DNA of 64,000 nucleotides from Proteles cristata cristata. Taxonomy: Eukaryota; Chordata; Mammalia; Carnivora; Hyaenidae. Below, piece by piece: positions 36,341-49,674 of this stretch (position 1 is the first letter of the stretch; each line of letters opens with the position of its first letter). Below the pieces are notes generated by a model, which saw nothing but the letters and a program-made list of their open reading frames with translations, was not told the DNA's origin and did no database searches. Location of the stretch: positions 124,001 to 188,000 of the forward strand of contig JAESUZ010003370.1 in the NCBI GenBank assembly GCA_017311185.1, given 5' to 3'. The position numbers and the translations under genes are program-made.

Positions 36341-36538
36341 ATTTTTAAAAGTTTATTTATTTTGAAAGAGGGTATGAGAGGGAGAAGGGCAGAGAAAGAG
36401 AGGGCGAGAGAATCCTAAGCAGACTCCATGCTGTCAGCACAGAGCCCGACTTGGGCTGGAACCCACAGACCGTGAGATCATGACCTGAGCCGAAATCAAG
36501 AGTTGGACACTCAACAGACTGAGTCACCCAGATGACCC
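36341..36538 (-). mobile_element. Felid tRNA-Lys SINE with short TSD
   Basis: Reverse orientation, ending GAGTCACCCAGATGACCC. CTCCCTTA occurs immediately on both sides (about 36331 and 36538), a likely target-site duplication. Confidence 0.9.
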
Positions 36539-38817
36539 TCCCTTAGGATTTTCTCAGTAACATTTTCTTTTCTGTAGCTTACCTTATTGGAAGAGTTCAG
36601 CATATAATACATACAAACTACATGTTTGTGGACTGTGTTATTGGTAAGGCTTCCAGTCAACAATGGGCTATTAGTAGTCAAGTTTTGGGGGGAGTCAGAA
36701 GTTATACACTGACTCTCAACCATGCAGGGGGTCAGCGTCCCAGTCCCCGTGTTGTTCAAGAGTCAACTGAACACTCTGGAAATCTGCAGAATGGACATCA
36801 GCAAGAGTGAATGCTCACATATACTACAGACTTGACTTGATCATTAATTAACGTATTGATACCAGCTCACTGCCTGTAACGAACGCACCACACTGATGCA
36901 AGGTGCTGCTCACGGGGAGACCGTGCATGTGTGTGTGCTGTAGGTGGCTCAGACCACACGTAGAAACATGGGGAACTGACGGGGTGCTGGCTAAACGCAT
37001 GGCCCTCCTGCTGGGCCCCTCAGTCTGACTCCCTCCGCAGGGCCCAAGGGGAACAGCCCGCACATGCCCACTACTTGACCCCCCTACCCCCCCGGTGGAG
37101 TCTGGGTCACATTCTTCCCTGCAGAACCCGTCACTCCTGCCTTCAGCCGATGGATCAGATATTCTGAGGACCCAGACGCTTTTCCAAGGGCCCTCATGAC
37201 GCTCTAAGGACATAGTAGAAGCCACCACACAGATGCATGAGGGCTCCCATCTGCTGGGGAGTAAAGGTGAGGGCCCAGGGCTCCCAGGACAAGCTTCTAG
37301 CAAGTGCCTTAGGCCTGTCATTAAGACTGTTTTTTCCAGCAAGTCTGTCACCTGCCCCTAAGCCTAACATTTGTCATCTCACCCTACACTAATGACCACG
37401 GCCCAATGAAATGCTGTGTTGTGTCCAATTCCGCCACATGGCCTTAAAAATCCCTACCTTAGCTCCCCTCCCCCTCAGACGTAAAATCTGGTCATGCCTA
37501 GCAGTGGAGACAAAGGACCTGGTGGGACACCCTCTCTTCAGCCGCTTCTGGCTCTGTCCCTCCTTGGCACCTGCAAGAGCTCTTTTTTTTTCTCAAAGAA
37601 AGGAACCTGGAACCATAAATAATCTAAACAAAGAGACTGTGGTGTCAACAAGGGCTAGACGCCCTTCCTTGTAAGCTCGCTTAGCCATTATTTCTTTGGG
37701 TCAAGGATTCCTTAAACATAGTTGAATTAGCCAAGCACATGTGCTAACAATACCCACCCAGCGCACCCCCCTTCACTCTCTGTGAGCTGAGCGAACTGCT
37801 GATTAAATGAAAGCCAATGCCCACGCTTGCCAAACACACCCAAGTGCAAGTCAACTCTGCCCCAGGGTGCGCGCTACACGTCGCTGTTTGCCGCGGAGTT
37901 CGGGTGTTCCCACGCTACACCAGGAAAATCACTGAGACTCACATACTCTGTTTACCGTCACCCACCCCAGGCATCGGTCCCTTGGGGTGACCCCACAAGG
38001 CTGAGCAATTTCTTTTCTCCACCTCAAGAGTCAAGGAACAGAGAGCCTGGTCCTCTGCTGTGGCCTTCGCCCTGGCCCCTGGTCAGGTGCCCCCAGAAGG
38101 AGGGAAGGAGCAGGGGGCGGGGAAGACACACCGAGGACGGGCTCGAGGCCATCGCGTCCACCGCTCACTCGGCTCGGGGGGCGTCTAATCGGAATTGTAG
38201 AGAATGTCCACAGACAAACGGAAGTGGGCTGAAACCCGACGTGCTTCGGGTTTCTGAATTTTGATAAAATAAATGGGAATTACTTTCTAGTTTCAAGCAC
38301 AACTATGGTTTATCTTTATGGGGCATAGTTGGGGACCTCTGAGGAGTGACAGGGCTGGAGAAGTGTGTACACGGGGCCACTCAAAGACCAAAGAAAAGCA
38401 CTGAGGCAGAAGCCGCCGTCCATAATATCCCTTAAACCACACAAGTGGAACAGACATGGGTACTGAATCACAGAATCTCAATGCCATGGACATTCAGTTT
38501 TGAGTATCTCCCACATTCCTAATGTCCCAGGCACTAATCAAAGGCCTAATGACACAGATGAAGAAGAAACTTACACACCAACAAATTAATGGTCAAGGGA
38601 GGGAGACATGAATAACTACAATATTGATTAAAAAAACCTAAAAAGCAAGAAGAGTAGGTGACTGAGAAGAGACAGAGGAAGGACAGAAAGTGTTTATCAC
38701 AAAGGGCAGAGAAGACAGTGGGCACATGGGCAGGCACCTTCCCCTCAATGGTACACACATAAAATTAGTTTGAAGAAAAGTATAGAAAAATTCCTGGATA
38801 TAAAGAATGAATGACTT

Positions 38818-38946
38818 TTTTTCCCCCAGTAAGCTGCATGCCTAACATGGAGCCCAATGCGGGGCTTGAACTCACAACCCTGAAATCAAGACCTGAACTG
38901 AGATCAAGAGTCAGATGCTTAACTGACTGAGCGACCCGGGTGCCCC
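38818..38946 (-). mobile_element. Carnivore SINE, truncated
   Basis: Reverse orientation: GGAGCCCAATGCGGGGCTTG, then GAGCGACCCGGGTGCCCC. The CT-rich segment and tail are lost except for a T-rich remnant. Confidence 0.85.
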
Positions 38947-38959
38947 TTTAAGGAATATA

Positions 38960-41130
38960 TTTTTGAACTACTAAAACTAGCACAGATTTGGTAAAACCAC
39001 AGGATTAAGTCAATACAATCATTTTTCTATATGTAACAATTAGCAAATGAAAGTTTTTAAAAGGTCATTTACAATCATGTTAAAAGTACACAAAGGAGTA
39101 GTCAAATTCATAGAGACAGAAAGTAGAATCATGGTTGCTAAGAATTAGGGGGAAGGGAAAAGGAGGAGTCATTGCTTAACGGATACAGAGTTTCAGTTTG
39201 GAAAGATGAGAAAGTTCTGAAAATGGATGGTGAGGATGGCTCCGAAACAGTGTGAAACGTACTTACCGCCACGGATTATACACTTAAACATGGTGGAAAT
39301 ACTTAGGAATAAACTTAATAAAGTACATGTAAGACCTGCACACTTAAAACTTCAAAACGCTGTAGAGAGAAAGAAAAGAAACAGAAATAGAAATATATAC
39401 CATATTCATAGAGTGGACTATTCACTGGCTTTAAGGAGTCACTTCTCCCCAAGTACAATCCCACCCACCCATCAAAATTCTAACAGGATTTTCTCACAGA
39501 TTATTTTCACATATAAAGAGAAAAATAACTATATAATGAGAATTTTTTTTAAAAGAAAGAAAGAGCCAAGTAAGCACAATTAACAGTACCAATAAGGGGC
39601 AGGCAGACATCATGTACTTCCACATGCAAGACCCTGAAAAGGAAGCATCATCTATCTACTTTTAAGTAAAAAATGCATAGCCAGAATCTAATAATGAACG
39701 TTATAACACCATAAACATCAAGCCAAATTCAAATCCTGGGACACTCTGTACAATAACTGCTTTGCATATATCAAGCATTTCAAGGTCATGAAAGGTGGAG
39801 GCACTGTTCGCACTAAGACAATACGGACAGCCTTCTGTCCCAGGGAGAAAGTCTCAATGGAATCACTCAGGCAATGAAGGGAACTGGACGATGATGCAAT
39901 CTGACATACACCCTCAACTTGAAGCTGTCGTTCTGTAAGGAAATACGGTTGATCTTATGGAATATGCACTGAAGTATTAAGGGAAGAAAGAATCCCAGCA
40001 CTACTTTTGTAGAAATTGACACATTCTAGAATTTACTTGCGAACACAAAGGTACTAAACCACCACAACAAACATGAAAGAGAGGAAGAATGAGGGTGAAT
40101 TTACACCATCTGACTGTATGGTTTACCACACACAACACTACAATCATCAAGACAATGTCATATTGGGACATAAAGACGTGGCAATAGAACATGATACAGA
40201 ATCACAAAACAGACCCTCACCTATGGTCAACTGATTTTCAGTAAAGGCACTAAGGCATTTGAGGAGGAGCATACAATCATTTGAAAGAACTGGATATTGT
40301 ATGGAAAAGATAAACCTGAACCCATAACTCCTATAAAAAAATTGCTTTTGAGATGGATCACAGACCTAACCATAAAAGCTAAAACTATGGCATTTATAGA
40401 AGAAAACACCAGAGAATATCTTTATAGTACTGAGGTAAGCAAAGGCAAAGATTTCTCAGACATGATGCATAAAAGAAAAAAATGGTAAGTTAGACTTCCC
40501 AAAGTTAGGTTTTCCTGCTCATCAAAAGACAGCATTGTGAAAATAAAAAGGCAAACTACAGACTGGGAGAAAACAGTTTCCATATTTGACAAAGGAATCA
40601 TATACAGAATATATAAAGAACTACTGTAACTCAATAGGAAGATACCACAGTAAAACTGAACAAAAGACTAACAGATACTTCGCAAAAGTGTGGCCTGAAA
40701 AGATGGCCCCACCTTTGGTGACGGGAAAATGTAAATCAAACCACCATGAACCATCACAGTGCAAGACAATGAACGGCTGAAATCGGATGAAGCCACATGT
40801 TGGTGTGGATGGGGAATAATTGGAATGTTCACACACTGCGAGTGGCAGTGTGGAATGGAAAGACCACTCTGGGGAAGAGTCTGGCAATTTCTTATGACTT
40901 ATGTACGCATTACCATCTGACCCAGTAGTCGCACAGCCAGGATGCATTCTAGAGAAATGAAAACATGCTCATGAAAATACTTGAACACGAACATTCATAG
41001 CAGTCTTAATTGTAACTGCCTCGAACTGGAAACCCAAACTTTCATCAACAGGTGAATAAATGTACTGTAATATCTTCATGAATCAGAATACTTATCATCA
41101 TGAAAAACAGGAATAAACCACAGGAAGAAT
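38960..41130 (+). mobile_element. LINE-1 fragments, ORF2 C-terminal region to 3' end (mosaic)
   Basis: Plus-sense L1. From about 39930 the ORF2 end is recognisable: CTATGGTCAACTGATTTTCA, GATGGATCACAGACCTAACC, TTTCTCAGACATGATGCATA, CATCTGACCCAGTAGTCGCA. At 39095-39290 a block with L1 3'UTR-like sequence (GAGACAGAAAGTAGAATCAT, AGTTCTGAAAATGGATGGTG) sits upstream of the ORF2 part, so at least two fragments are juxtaposed. All are diverged and frame-broken. Confidence 0.8.
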
Positions 41131-41224
41131 CTTTCAGATTTCCCATTTCATGAAAGACGCCAGACCCAAGAGTCTCCCCAGGGGACGTAAGCACCCCGTG
41201 GCTGGAATTTTTAGTGTTTGGCTA

Positions 41225-41315
41225 TTTCCTTCATTGTTGCATCCCCAACACCTTGAATAGGGCCTGGAACATAGTTGGCCCTCAATCTAAATCTGTTAAA
41301 AGAATGAATGATTTC
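41225..41315 (+). mobile_element. L2/MIR-like tail
   Basis: GGGCCTGGAACATAGTTGGC, CCTCAATCTAAATCTGTTAA, then AGAATGAATG resembles the common gtgcctggcacatagtaggt..ctcaataaatgtttgttgaatgaatg end of L2/MIR elements. Confidence 0.5.
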
Positions 41316-41990
41316 CTTAAAAATGAAACACTGTGCTTTATATTTGTAATTCCAAGATGAAATGCTCCTAGCGTCTAATTATACCGATGTCATATTAGAT
41401 GTGGCAAGTGTCCACGTGGTCCAAATGAACACACCCAACACCAACATCCATGTCATAAAACCCCAAGCCTGCAGCACCCTTAGAAATGCTCGTTTCTGCC
41501 ATGGCCATCTCTAAGGCCAGGATCACACAAGGTGTCCAGAGGCAGAGAAATGGCGGCCCCGGCATTACCAGTTCACCAAGAAAGAAGTGTCATTCTCCTC
41601 CACCGTGTTCATGGGTGGGTCCCTCCTGGGCAAACCTTGTGAGGTTGGTATTTTCTTGGATGCCTTTGGAGGTTGGTGTGCAAAAAGCATTCATCCACGC
41701 ATCATAGGGCCTACCAGCTAATGCATGGGCTCAACTGAAAATAAAAAGGCTAAGTGGAGGCATTAAATGTGTTACTACACGTCCAGCGCTAATACCGTCA
41801 TTACTGCTAAAGTGCAAACATTTCTGCCTGTGTCGTCTGCGTGGTCTGAATGAAGGAGGGTGTGCAGGCTCTAATTACTTTACCCACGATTATCTCTTCA
41901 GTCACTTATTACCCACATCAGATCACCTTAAAATGAATTAACTTTCTATCTTTTATTCAAGGTCTGCACTGTGGGATTTAAGGAGTTACA

Positions 41991-42060
41991 TTTTACAAGA
42001 AATGGAACCTATGGTTACCGAGAAGTTTTACAAGAAATGGAACCTATGGTTAACGAGAAG
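41991..42060 (+). repeat. 35-bp tandem duplication
   Basis: A unit starting TTTTACAAGAAATGGAACCT (41991-42025) is repeated at 42026-42060 with a single C/A difference. Confidence 0.97.
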
Positions 42061-43290
42061 TCATGGAGAAGAAAACTTAGGCTGGTTTCTCTCCTCCCAA
42101 CAACTCAGTTTGATTAGGTTGGTGGCTTAATGGCTTTAACATCAAATGCCCAATGGCAGCTTCTGCCAGAGCTGGTGGACCTACCAAGTGTAAGGCAGAT
42201 TGCTTTCTCCTGAAGTCATGTTTAATCACTGGCAGTCTCAGATGTGTGTGGTTTTTTTTTTTATAGTGCTATTTTCCTGTAATTAAGATAAAGTTTGAGC
42301 TCGGTTATGACAGTTCCCTAAAAATAGCAGTGGAAGGAGCAGAGAGCCGAGTTCTGTTTAGACACGCCAACCATGGGGTGCCTCTGAGTCACCCGCCCAG
42401 AGATGCCCATTATGTGGCTGAGTTTGGGGGCATCGAGGTGGAGAGATAGCTCAGGATGCAGGTTTCCTGGGGGCCAATAAGTAACATAAAAGCTAATTGT
42501 CCAGAAGAACAGCACATCTTCCACTAAGCAGTGTTTGTTGAAGCACATTATGTGTAAACACGTGTGGCCCATGAACTTGGCCCAGGACAGCAATGCAGGA
42601 AACACAGAAGCTCTTACCCGCGGGTTGCAGGGACCATCGACCACCCCGCCACCACATGGCCATGCCACCAGGCTGCCCCGTGGTGTATGTATGGGTCTGT
42701 AATCATGAAAACAAGCCACTTTTTCAAAGAGCAGATAAAAAGGAAACCCACATAGGAAACGTGAGACACGTAGCGTCACATTAATCCCCTCCCGTTCCCC
42801 AGGCTGCTACCTGAGTAAGCTGTAATAACCTTGCCTTTGAACCCACGTCTGTGGGCTAGCAGTCTGTTCTAAAAGCCTTAGTTCCCCATATACACACCCT
42901 CCTCACCCTCCCTGCAAAAAGATGAAAGGAAGAGCAATGTAAACGGTAATAAATCCCTCTACCTCCCTCAGCACACGTGACCTGATGGGTGTTTAGCGAA
43001 CCGCCAGTGTCTGGGCGTGTGGGTGTGTGATGGCAGCAGCTGGGGAGGCGAGCTCGGGCGGGAGTCACCGCGGCCAGCCCCACTCATGTTTCGGGGTGGC
43101 GGCACATCCCGGCGCGGGCCCGTGGCACTTGGGGACTGGCTGAGGCTCCTCTATTACTCGCTGCGCGGCTCCCCAATCGACGGCTCTAGCTCCCTGCCAG
43201 TCCAACAAGGAAAGAGCCTCAGGAAATGGCCCAAGGGAGGAGTCACAGGTGGGATGAGCAGGTGACACTCCACGGACAAAGATGGAGAAC

Positions 43291-43342
43291 TTGTGGACAC
43301 ATATGTCTTTTTTTTTTTTTTTTTTGTGGACGCATATGTCTT
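43291..43342 (+). repeat. Poly(T) flanked by 19-bp direct repeats
   Basis: TTGTGGACACATATGTCTT (43291-43309) and TTGTGGACGCATATGTCTT (43324-43342) flank a run of about 18 T, with one mismatch between the repeats. Confidence 0.95.
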
Positions 43343-43754
43343 AATGCCACCAATTTCCCCTCCTTCTGTCTTGGTTTTGGTTAACTTCCAGAGATGCCAC
43401 AAGGAGGTGGCATCTATCGACACACAATCACAGTCAAGCGTGGGTACCCCAGACCACCAGGTGCCCGACGGCAGTGGTCATCCGCCACCACAACGCAGCA
43501 CATCAATTCAGCAGCGCACTGAAAGAGTAACTCCCCCAACCGAGGGTTGTCTACTCAACTCCAGGAGATCTACTACGTGACACAATATTAGTATGTTCAA
43601 AGGAGAGAAACTACACAGTCACCTCTGTCTCTTAAAAAGTAACTGCAAAACTTGGATTTCTGTGCAACTCCCATAAAAATACAAGCTGACAAAAATCCAA
43701 ATGGAAGAGTAAAAGACAATGGAAGGAGATAAAAAAAAAACTGGTACCGTAATA

Positions 43755-43965
43755 AGGTGGATGTAGGAGTCAGCTAAGGCTGCTGTGACAAATGGCCCAG
43801 ATGGGGTAAGCTGACTTCTCATAGTTCTGGAGGCTGAGAAGTTCAGTATCAAAGGGCTGGCTGCATCAGCTCCTGGCTTGCAGATGGCTGTCTTCTCACT
43901 ATGTCCTCACACAGCAGAGAGAGAGCTCTGATGTGTCTTTCTCTTCTTCTAAGGAGAAGTCTGGT
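43755..43965 (-). mobile_element. MaLR-like LTR relic
   Basis: Plus strand GGCTGCTGTGACAAATGGCC, TCATAGTTCTGGAGGCTGAG, then TCACTATGTCCTCACACAGC: the complement of a MaLR-type LTR end. Truncated by an adjacent L1 fragment. Confidence 0.5.
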
Positions 43966-43969
43966 ATTT

Positions 43970-44490
43970 CTTACAAAATTCAGCACACACATACCCTGTA
44001 AGCCACACTACTCCTAGGTATTTACCTAACCGAAATGAAAATATATGTCCGCCAAAACATGGATGAAAATATCCTTAGGACCTTATTCGTAATAGTCAAA
44101 AGATGCAAACTACTTAGGCATCCATCAACAGAAGGGTGGCTAAATCAATTGGTACTATCATGCAGTGGAACAAACTTCAGCAGCACAAATGAATCTCAAA
44201 AACATTATGCTAAGTGAAAGACGCCAGGTTTAAGTGGCTATGTGCTGTAGGATTTCATTTCTATGAAGTTCCAGAACACATTAAACAAGTCCATGGTAGA
44301 AAAAAGAACAGAACAGAACAGTGGTTGCCCGAGGAGGAGAGGAGTTGCCTCAAAAGCTGCATGATGGAACTTTCTAGAGTGATAGGAATGTTCTGTGCCT
44401 GGTTTGCACTGCAGAGATTTTTTTGCATTCACTGGACCTTATTAAGGGGATACTTAGGATCTGTGTGTTTTACTGTACGTAAGTTTTAAC
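43970..44490 (+). mobile_element. LINE-1 3'-end fragment
   Basis: AGCCACACTACTCCTAGGTA, AATAGTCAAAAGATGCAAAC, AGGCATCCATCAACAGAAGG, TTATGCTAAGTGAAAGACGC and GAGTGATAGGAATGTTCTGT follow the L1 order. Confidence 0.82.
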
Positions 44491-45759
44491 TCAGAAAGGA
44501 GGAAGAAGATGAGGACCACAGATATTAAACTCTTGTTAGTAAGTTCCGGGCTGCAATACTGAAGTGCAGGTGCACAAATACCTGTAACTGATTGTGAAAT
44601 ACACTAAACCAATGAGATGGATTGATGGATGGGGAGACAGGCGGTACCGCTTGCACAGTGAGGTGTAAATGGCGGAGTCTAGTCGGTGGGTATATGGATC
44701 GGATGTTCATTGTCCGATTCTTTCTGCTTTTCCATTTTCCATATGCTTGAAATTTTTCCTAATGTTAGGGAGGAAAAGAGCACCTTAAAGCATGAAGAAA
44801 ATGGTCCTTGACACGACAATTCAATTCAGATGTTAATTTTCACCCACTTTATCTTACAATTCGTTGTAATTCTAATCGAAAACACCACCAGAATTCTTCA
44901 AGGAAATCAGCGTGTCCTTTAAGACACGACACAAAAACCTTAAAACTGCTGGGGACTACTGATAAATGACAGAAAAATTTAAATTTCTATGTGGTCAAGA
45001 AATAAGACATAAATGATTACTAAAAATCACGACCGAACAATGTGACGGTGGGGGCCAAAGGACAAGACGGGACAGAAAGGAACCACGAGTGTCAAGAAGC
45101 ACCTATCAGCGAGCACACATCACTGGTGGCAGAGAGAATAAAGTGGCCGATACCAGTTTTTCTCGAGAGTAGCGACAACGAAGAGATTTATGGGAACCAC
45201 GCTGGAAGTGAGGGGGAAACGGGTCCTCACTTGGGTGACAGGGAAGGAACCGTGCACGGCTACTCAGCAAGGTCGCTGACAAAAGGTGATCCCGTCCCTT
45301 GCGTGTCTCGTTTCAGAATCTTCCCCAGAGAAACTCCAGCCTCGGGACACGCACAGGGAGGCCGTGGTGGCCTTGGGACAAGGGAGATTCTCATCGCAGT
45401 AGGAAGATCCCATGCTCCTCTGGGGACAGACACAGGGAGAAGACAATCAGGGAAATTTAAAATAGACATGCCCAGGGTAACATCCTTTAGGTACAAAAGT
45501 GCACGGCACTCAGAGGATGCCTCTCTCCAGATGCGCAAGTGTGCCAAATGCTCAGAGGCCCTGCTCGGGCACACACACCCAGCCGACGGTGGAGGCGATC
45601 CTGGGGGCGGGGCTGGGGGGGCCGGGAGAAACTTTCACTGGACCAAAACAGCCTGAATGGTTCACGGGAATGTGTTGATTTTATCCTTAATTAGGAACGA
45701 GGAAAAAAAAAAATAAATGCAAAAATATTGCTAGACTTTTCTATAAAATGTGACTATAG

Positions 45760-45980
45760 GGGCACCTGGGTGGCTCAGTTAGTTGGTTTTGTTCAACTTC
45801 AGCTCAGGTCATGATCTCATGGCTTATGAGTTCAAGCCCCACGTTGGGCTCTGTGATGACAGCTCAGAGCTTGGAGCTGCTTCAGATTCTGTGTCTCCCT
45901 CTCTCTCTGACCCGCCCCTGCTCATGCTGTCTCTTTCTCTCAGAAATAAATAAAACATAAAAAAATTTTAAAAAAAGAAT
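45760..45980 (+). mobile_element. Felid tRNA-Lys SINE with target-site duplication
   Basis: GGGGCACCTGGGTGGCTCAG head, CAGGTCATGATCTCATGGCT, CT-rich part and A tail. TGTGACTATAG occurs just before (45749-45759) and after (45990-46000), with extra partial copies of the motif downstream. Confidence 0.95.
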
Positions 45981-47138
45981 AAAAAAAACTGTGACTATAG
46001 TGACTATGTGACTATAGTTGATATTTACATGTTTAGTGAATCACATAATTACATATAAATTATATTTATCTTATTTTCCAGCATTGTATGTTTGCCTTAT
46101 AGAATGTTTATGTAAGTACGTAAGTATGAAAAAAATACAAGAAGTCAACTTTTGAAATCACTACACTTCCTCCAAACTCATGGCTGTGCCCTGGGCATTT
46201 CTTCTTGCCTCCCTCTACGAACGAATGATTGTTAAGGGCAAGTGCTCATCACTACCGCCCAGCACAGAATGTTCTCAATCATCTGCCTTCTGCGAACAGT
46301 GCCTCACGTGTGCTGCCAGGGGCCCTGCCGCCCACGCAGCCCCGTGGCCAGTGTGGCCGAGGCACCAGGGGGACATGGAGGAGTAACTCTAGCCAACACG
46401 TAGCTTCGGTGCTCCCTGTTCAGGGCACCTGGAGGTGAAGCGACGGCTCTCGGATGCGTCTGCACAGGAAATGAGCCCATCGGCCCCTGCTAAGCCCAAA
46501 CACAGCCCTAAGGAGAGTGGTTCTCGTGCCCAGGATGACAGACCGTGTGGGGTCCAGAGGAGACTCTCCCAAGACGGCCAGGAACGAGGGAAAGATGCTA
46601 CATCGAGGGACGAAGGGGCTGGGGTCACAGCAGAAGGCACCCACGGCTCCATAGAGACGCACGAGCCCGGCTCTGGGCCTCCGCGTCTTCACCTCTGGAG
46701 GCGGTCTGAGACCTGCCGACGTGGGCAGAGGCGCTGAGGCTCAAGGGCCACATGTGTGGAACACGACAGCAGGTGACGCCGTTGTGGGTGGGGCTGGGAT
46801 TTCCGAGGGAACGGCCTCCCTGTTCCCCACGTGCTCCGGGCACCCGGGTCCTGGGTGGCCCCAGCAACCGGGCTGGATGCCTGCACCCGCCTTCCAGCCT
46901 CGCACGGTCACAGTCACTGAAAGGAACGAGCAACCGCTGCTCTTAGGCATTTCTCCCTCACTCGGAGCCATGGAAAACAGAGGAGTGTTCCAGCCCAGAG
47001 CCGGCCCCCCGTCGCCCTCGTGTGGATCCAGCCGGCGTCCGGCAAACACGTGTGTCTGCTGCATAGAAAACCCTGGATTCTCACATAACGGAAACCCTCG
47101 GGGAATGAGAAAATGGCTTGAGGGAAACAGATACTTAC

Positions 47139-47169
47139 TGGAAGTTATGATTTGGGCTGTGTGTTGGAC
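47139..47169 (-). CDS. ROR2: ROR2 exon 4: 31-nt micro-exon, Ig-FZ linker
   Basis: Only 31 nt: two bases complete a Gly codon, then PTHSPNHNF, then CA of a Gln codon completed by exon 5. It forms the hydrophilic linker between the Ig and frizzled-like domains (about residues 155-165). The acceptor is TTTTTAG before GTCCAAC, with a pyrimidine-rich tract upstream, and the donor is a perfect GTAAGT, as expected for a very small exon that needs strong sites. It is not a multiple of three, so skipping it would shift the frame and remove the rest of the receptor. The peptide matches the remembered ROR2 linker and the junction phases fit exactly on both sides, which is why I accept so short an exon. 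Confidence 0.9.
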
Positions 47170-48354
<1,185 letters not shown>

Positions 48355-48703
48355 TTACATTCTAGAATGTTCCGAGAGACACTGCATTAGTGAACACTGA
48401 ATGGCCGTTCCAGGGGAAATATGGCGTTAGGTTCCTTGGGGCCTCTGGTCACAGTGTCTTCACCAATCGTGGTGTTAATCTCATTTCGTGCGTCTTTCTG
48501 TTTAAAGACACCTTGTTAATACGTATTGTTGATTTGCTAACACTGACCCCAAGGCCAGCACTGCTGTTACCTCATGCCTTAAAGAAGCTTATCTAATGCG
48601 CGGCTTCTCCATGAGGCACATCACAGCCTCCTGGTGCTTAGGAACGCTACACAGCCCTTCAGCACTGTCCCCGGGGGTCAGGGGGTAAACTGTGAAACCA
48701 CTA

Positions 48704-48913
48704 GGGCGCTGGGGGGCTCAGTCCATTGAGCATCCTATTTCGGCTCAGGTCATGATCTCTCAGTTCATGGGTTCAAGCCCCATATCGGGCTCTGTGCTGA
48801 CAGCTCAGAGCCTGGAGCCTGCTTTGAATTTTGTGTCTCCCTCTTCTCTGCTCATCCCCTGCTCACACTCTCTCTCTCACTCTCTCAAAAAATGAATAAA
48901 TATTGAACAAAAA
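48704..48913 (+). mobile_element. Felid tRNA-Lys SINE
   Basis: GGGCGCTGGGGGGCTCAGTC head, CAGGTCATGATCTCTCAGTT, CTGTGCTGACAGCTCAGAGC and an AATGAATAAATATTG tail. Confidence 0.93.
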
Positions 48914-49605
48914 CCTAAACAGCAAAATTGCCAAAAAAGCACAAAAATGAAAAAAAAAAAAGAAAAAAAAGACTATATAGATCAAGAAAAGGACACGTGT
49001 TTACCCCATGAGCTGCAACAATTAGACAGGTGGCGCCCTGTTGGGCGTCAGCCAGGAACGTGTGCGTCAGGCAACTCTCAATCTTCACCGCCCTGGGCGT
49101 GCCTCAATGCCCCCGTGCACCAGCAGCACTGACTCTGGGGCCACACGTACACGTTAGGCAGGGGGTGAACTCGAAAATACAGAACCCGAAAATGAGAATC
49201 AGCTGTGGTTCTCTTTGCAATCCCTAGATCTAGTCTAACCTCAGGGACTCATGATGTGACTCACGGTCGGAAAGGCCACCCCTCTCCCGGCCACACCGCC
49301 TCAAAGCCTCGATGAGGAAAAACTCATCGCCAGACACATCCTGAAACATGAGCTAACCGCTGGCCGGGATGGAACAAAGATGTTCCGCTGACCGAGATGT
49401 CACGGCTGAGTGCTGCTAACGGCTCTGTCCCTCAGCGCCCGGGGCAGGAGCTGGGGACCCAGGCAGGGCCCCACACGGGAGCGACAGCAGGCCTGACGGT
49501 GCTGGGATACTGAGCGGGTGGGGCTGGAGAGTGGGGCCCGATCCCTCCTGGGGCGCAACTCTCAGGGGGTGAAGGAGAGGAAGTGAAACAGATGTGTGAC
49601 TTAGT

Positions 49606-49625
49606 GCGATTATGTATGTATGTGG

Positions 49626-49674
<49 letters not shown>

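Larger units (their letters stand above)
35695..47138 (-). other. ROR2 intron 4
   Basis: 11.4 kb. It holds three L1 3'-end fragments (35785-36310, 38960-41130, 43970-44490), SINEs at 36341-36538, 38818-38946 and 45760-45980, a MaLR-like relic (43755-43965), a 35-bp tandem duplication (41991-42060) and a poly(T) flanked by direct repeats (43291-43342). The stretches 36540-38810, 41320-43290, 44500-45750 and 46010-47130 hold no gene or repeat I can assign. Confidence 0.9.

Noticed and set aside
49027..49040. CTCF-like ACAGGTGGCGCCCTG in intron 2
   Set aside because: Only the GGTGGCGC core matches; the left half is poor.
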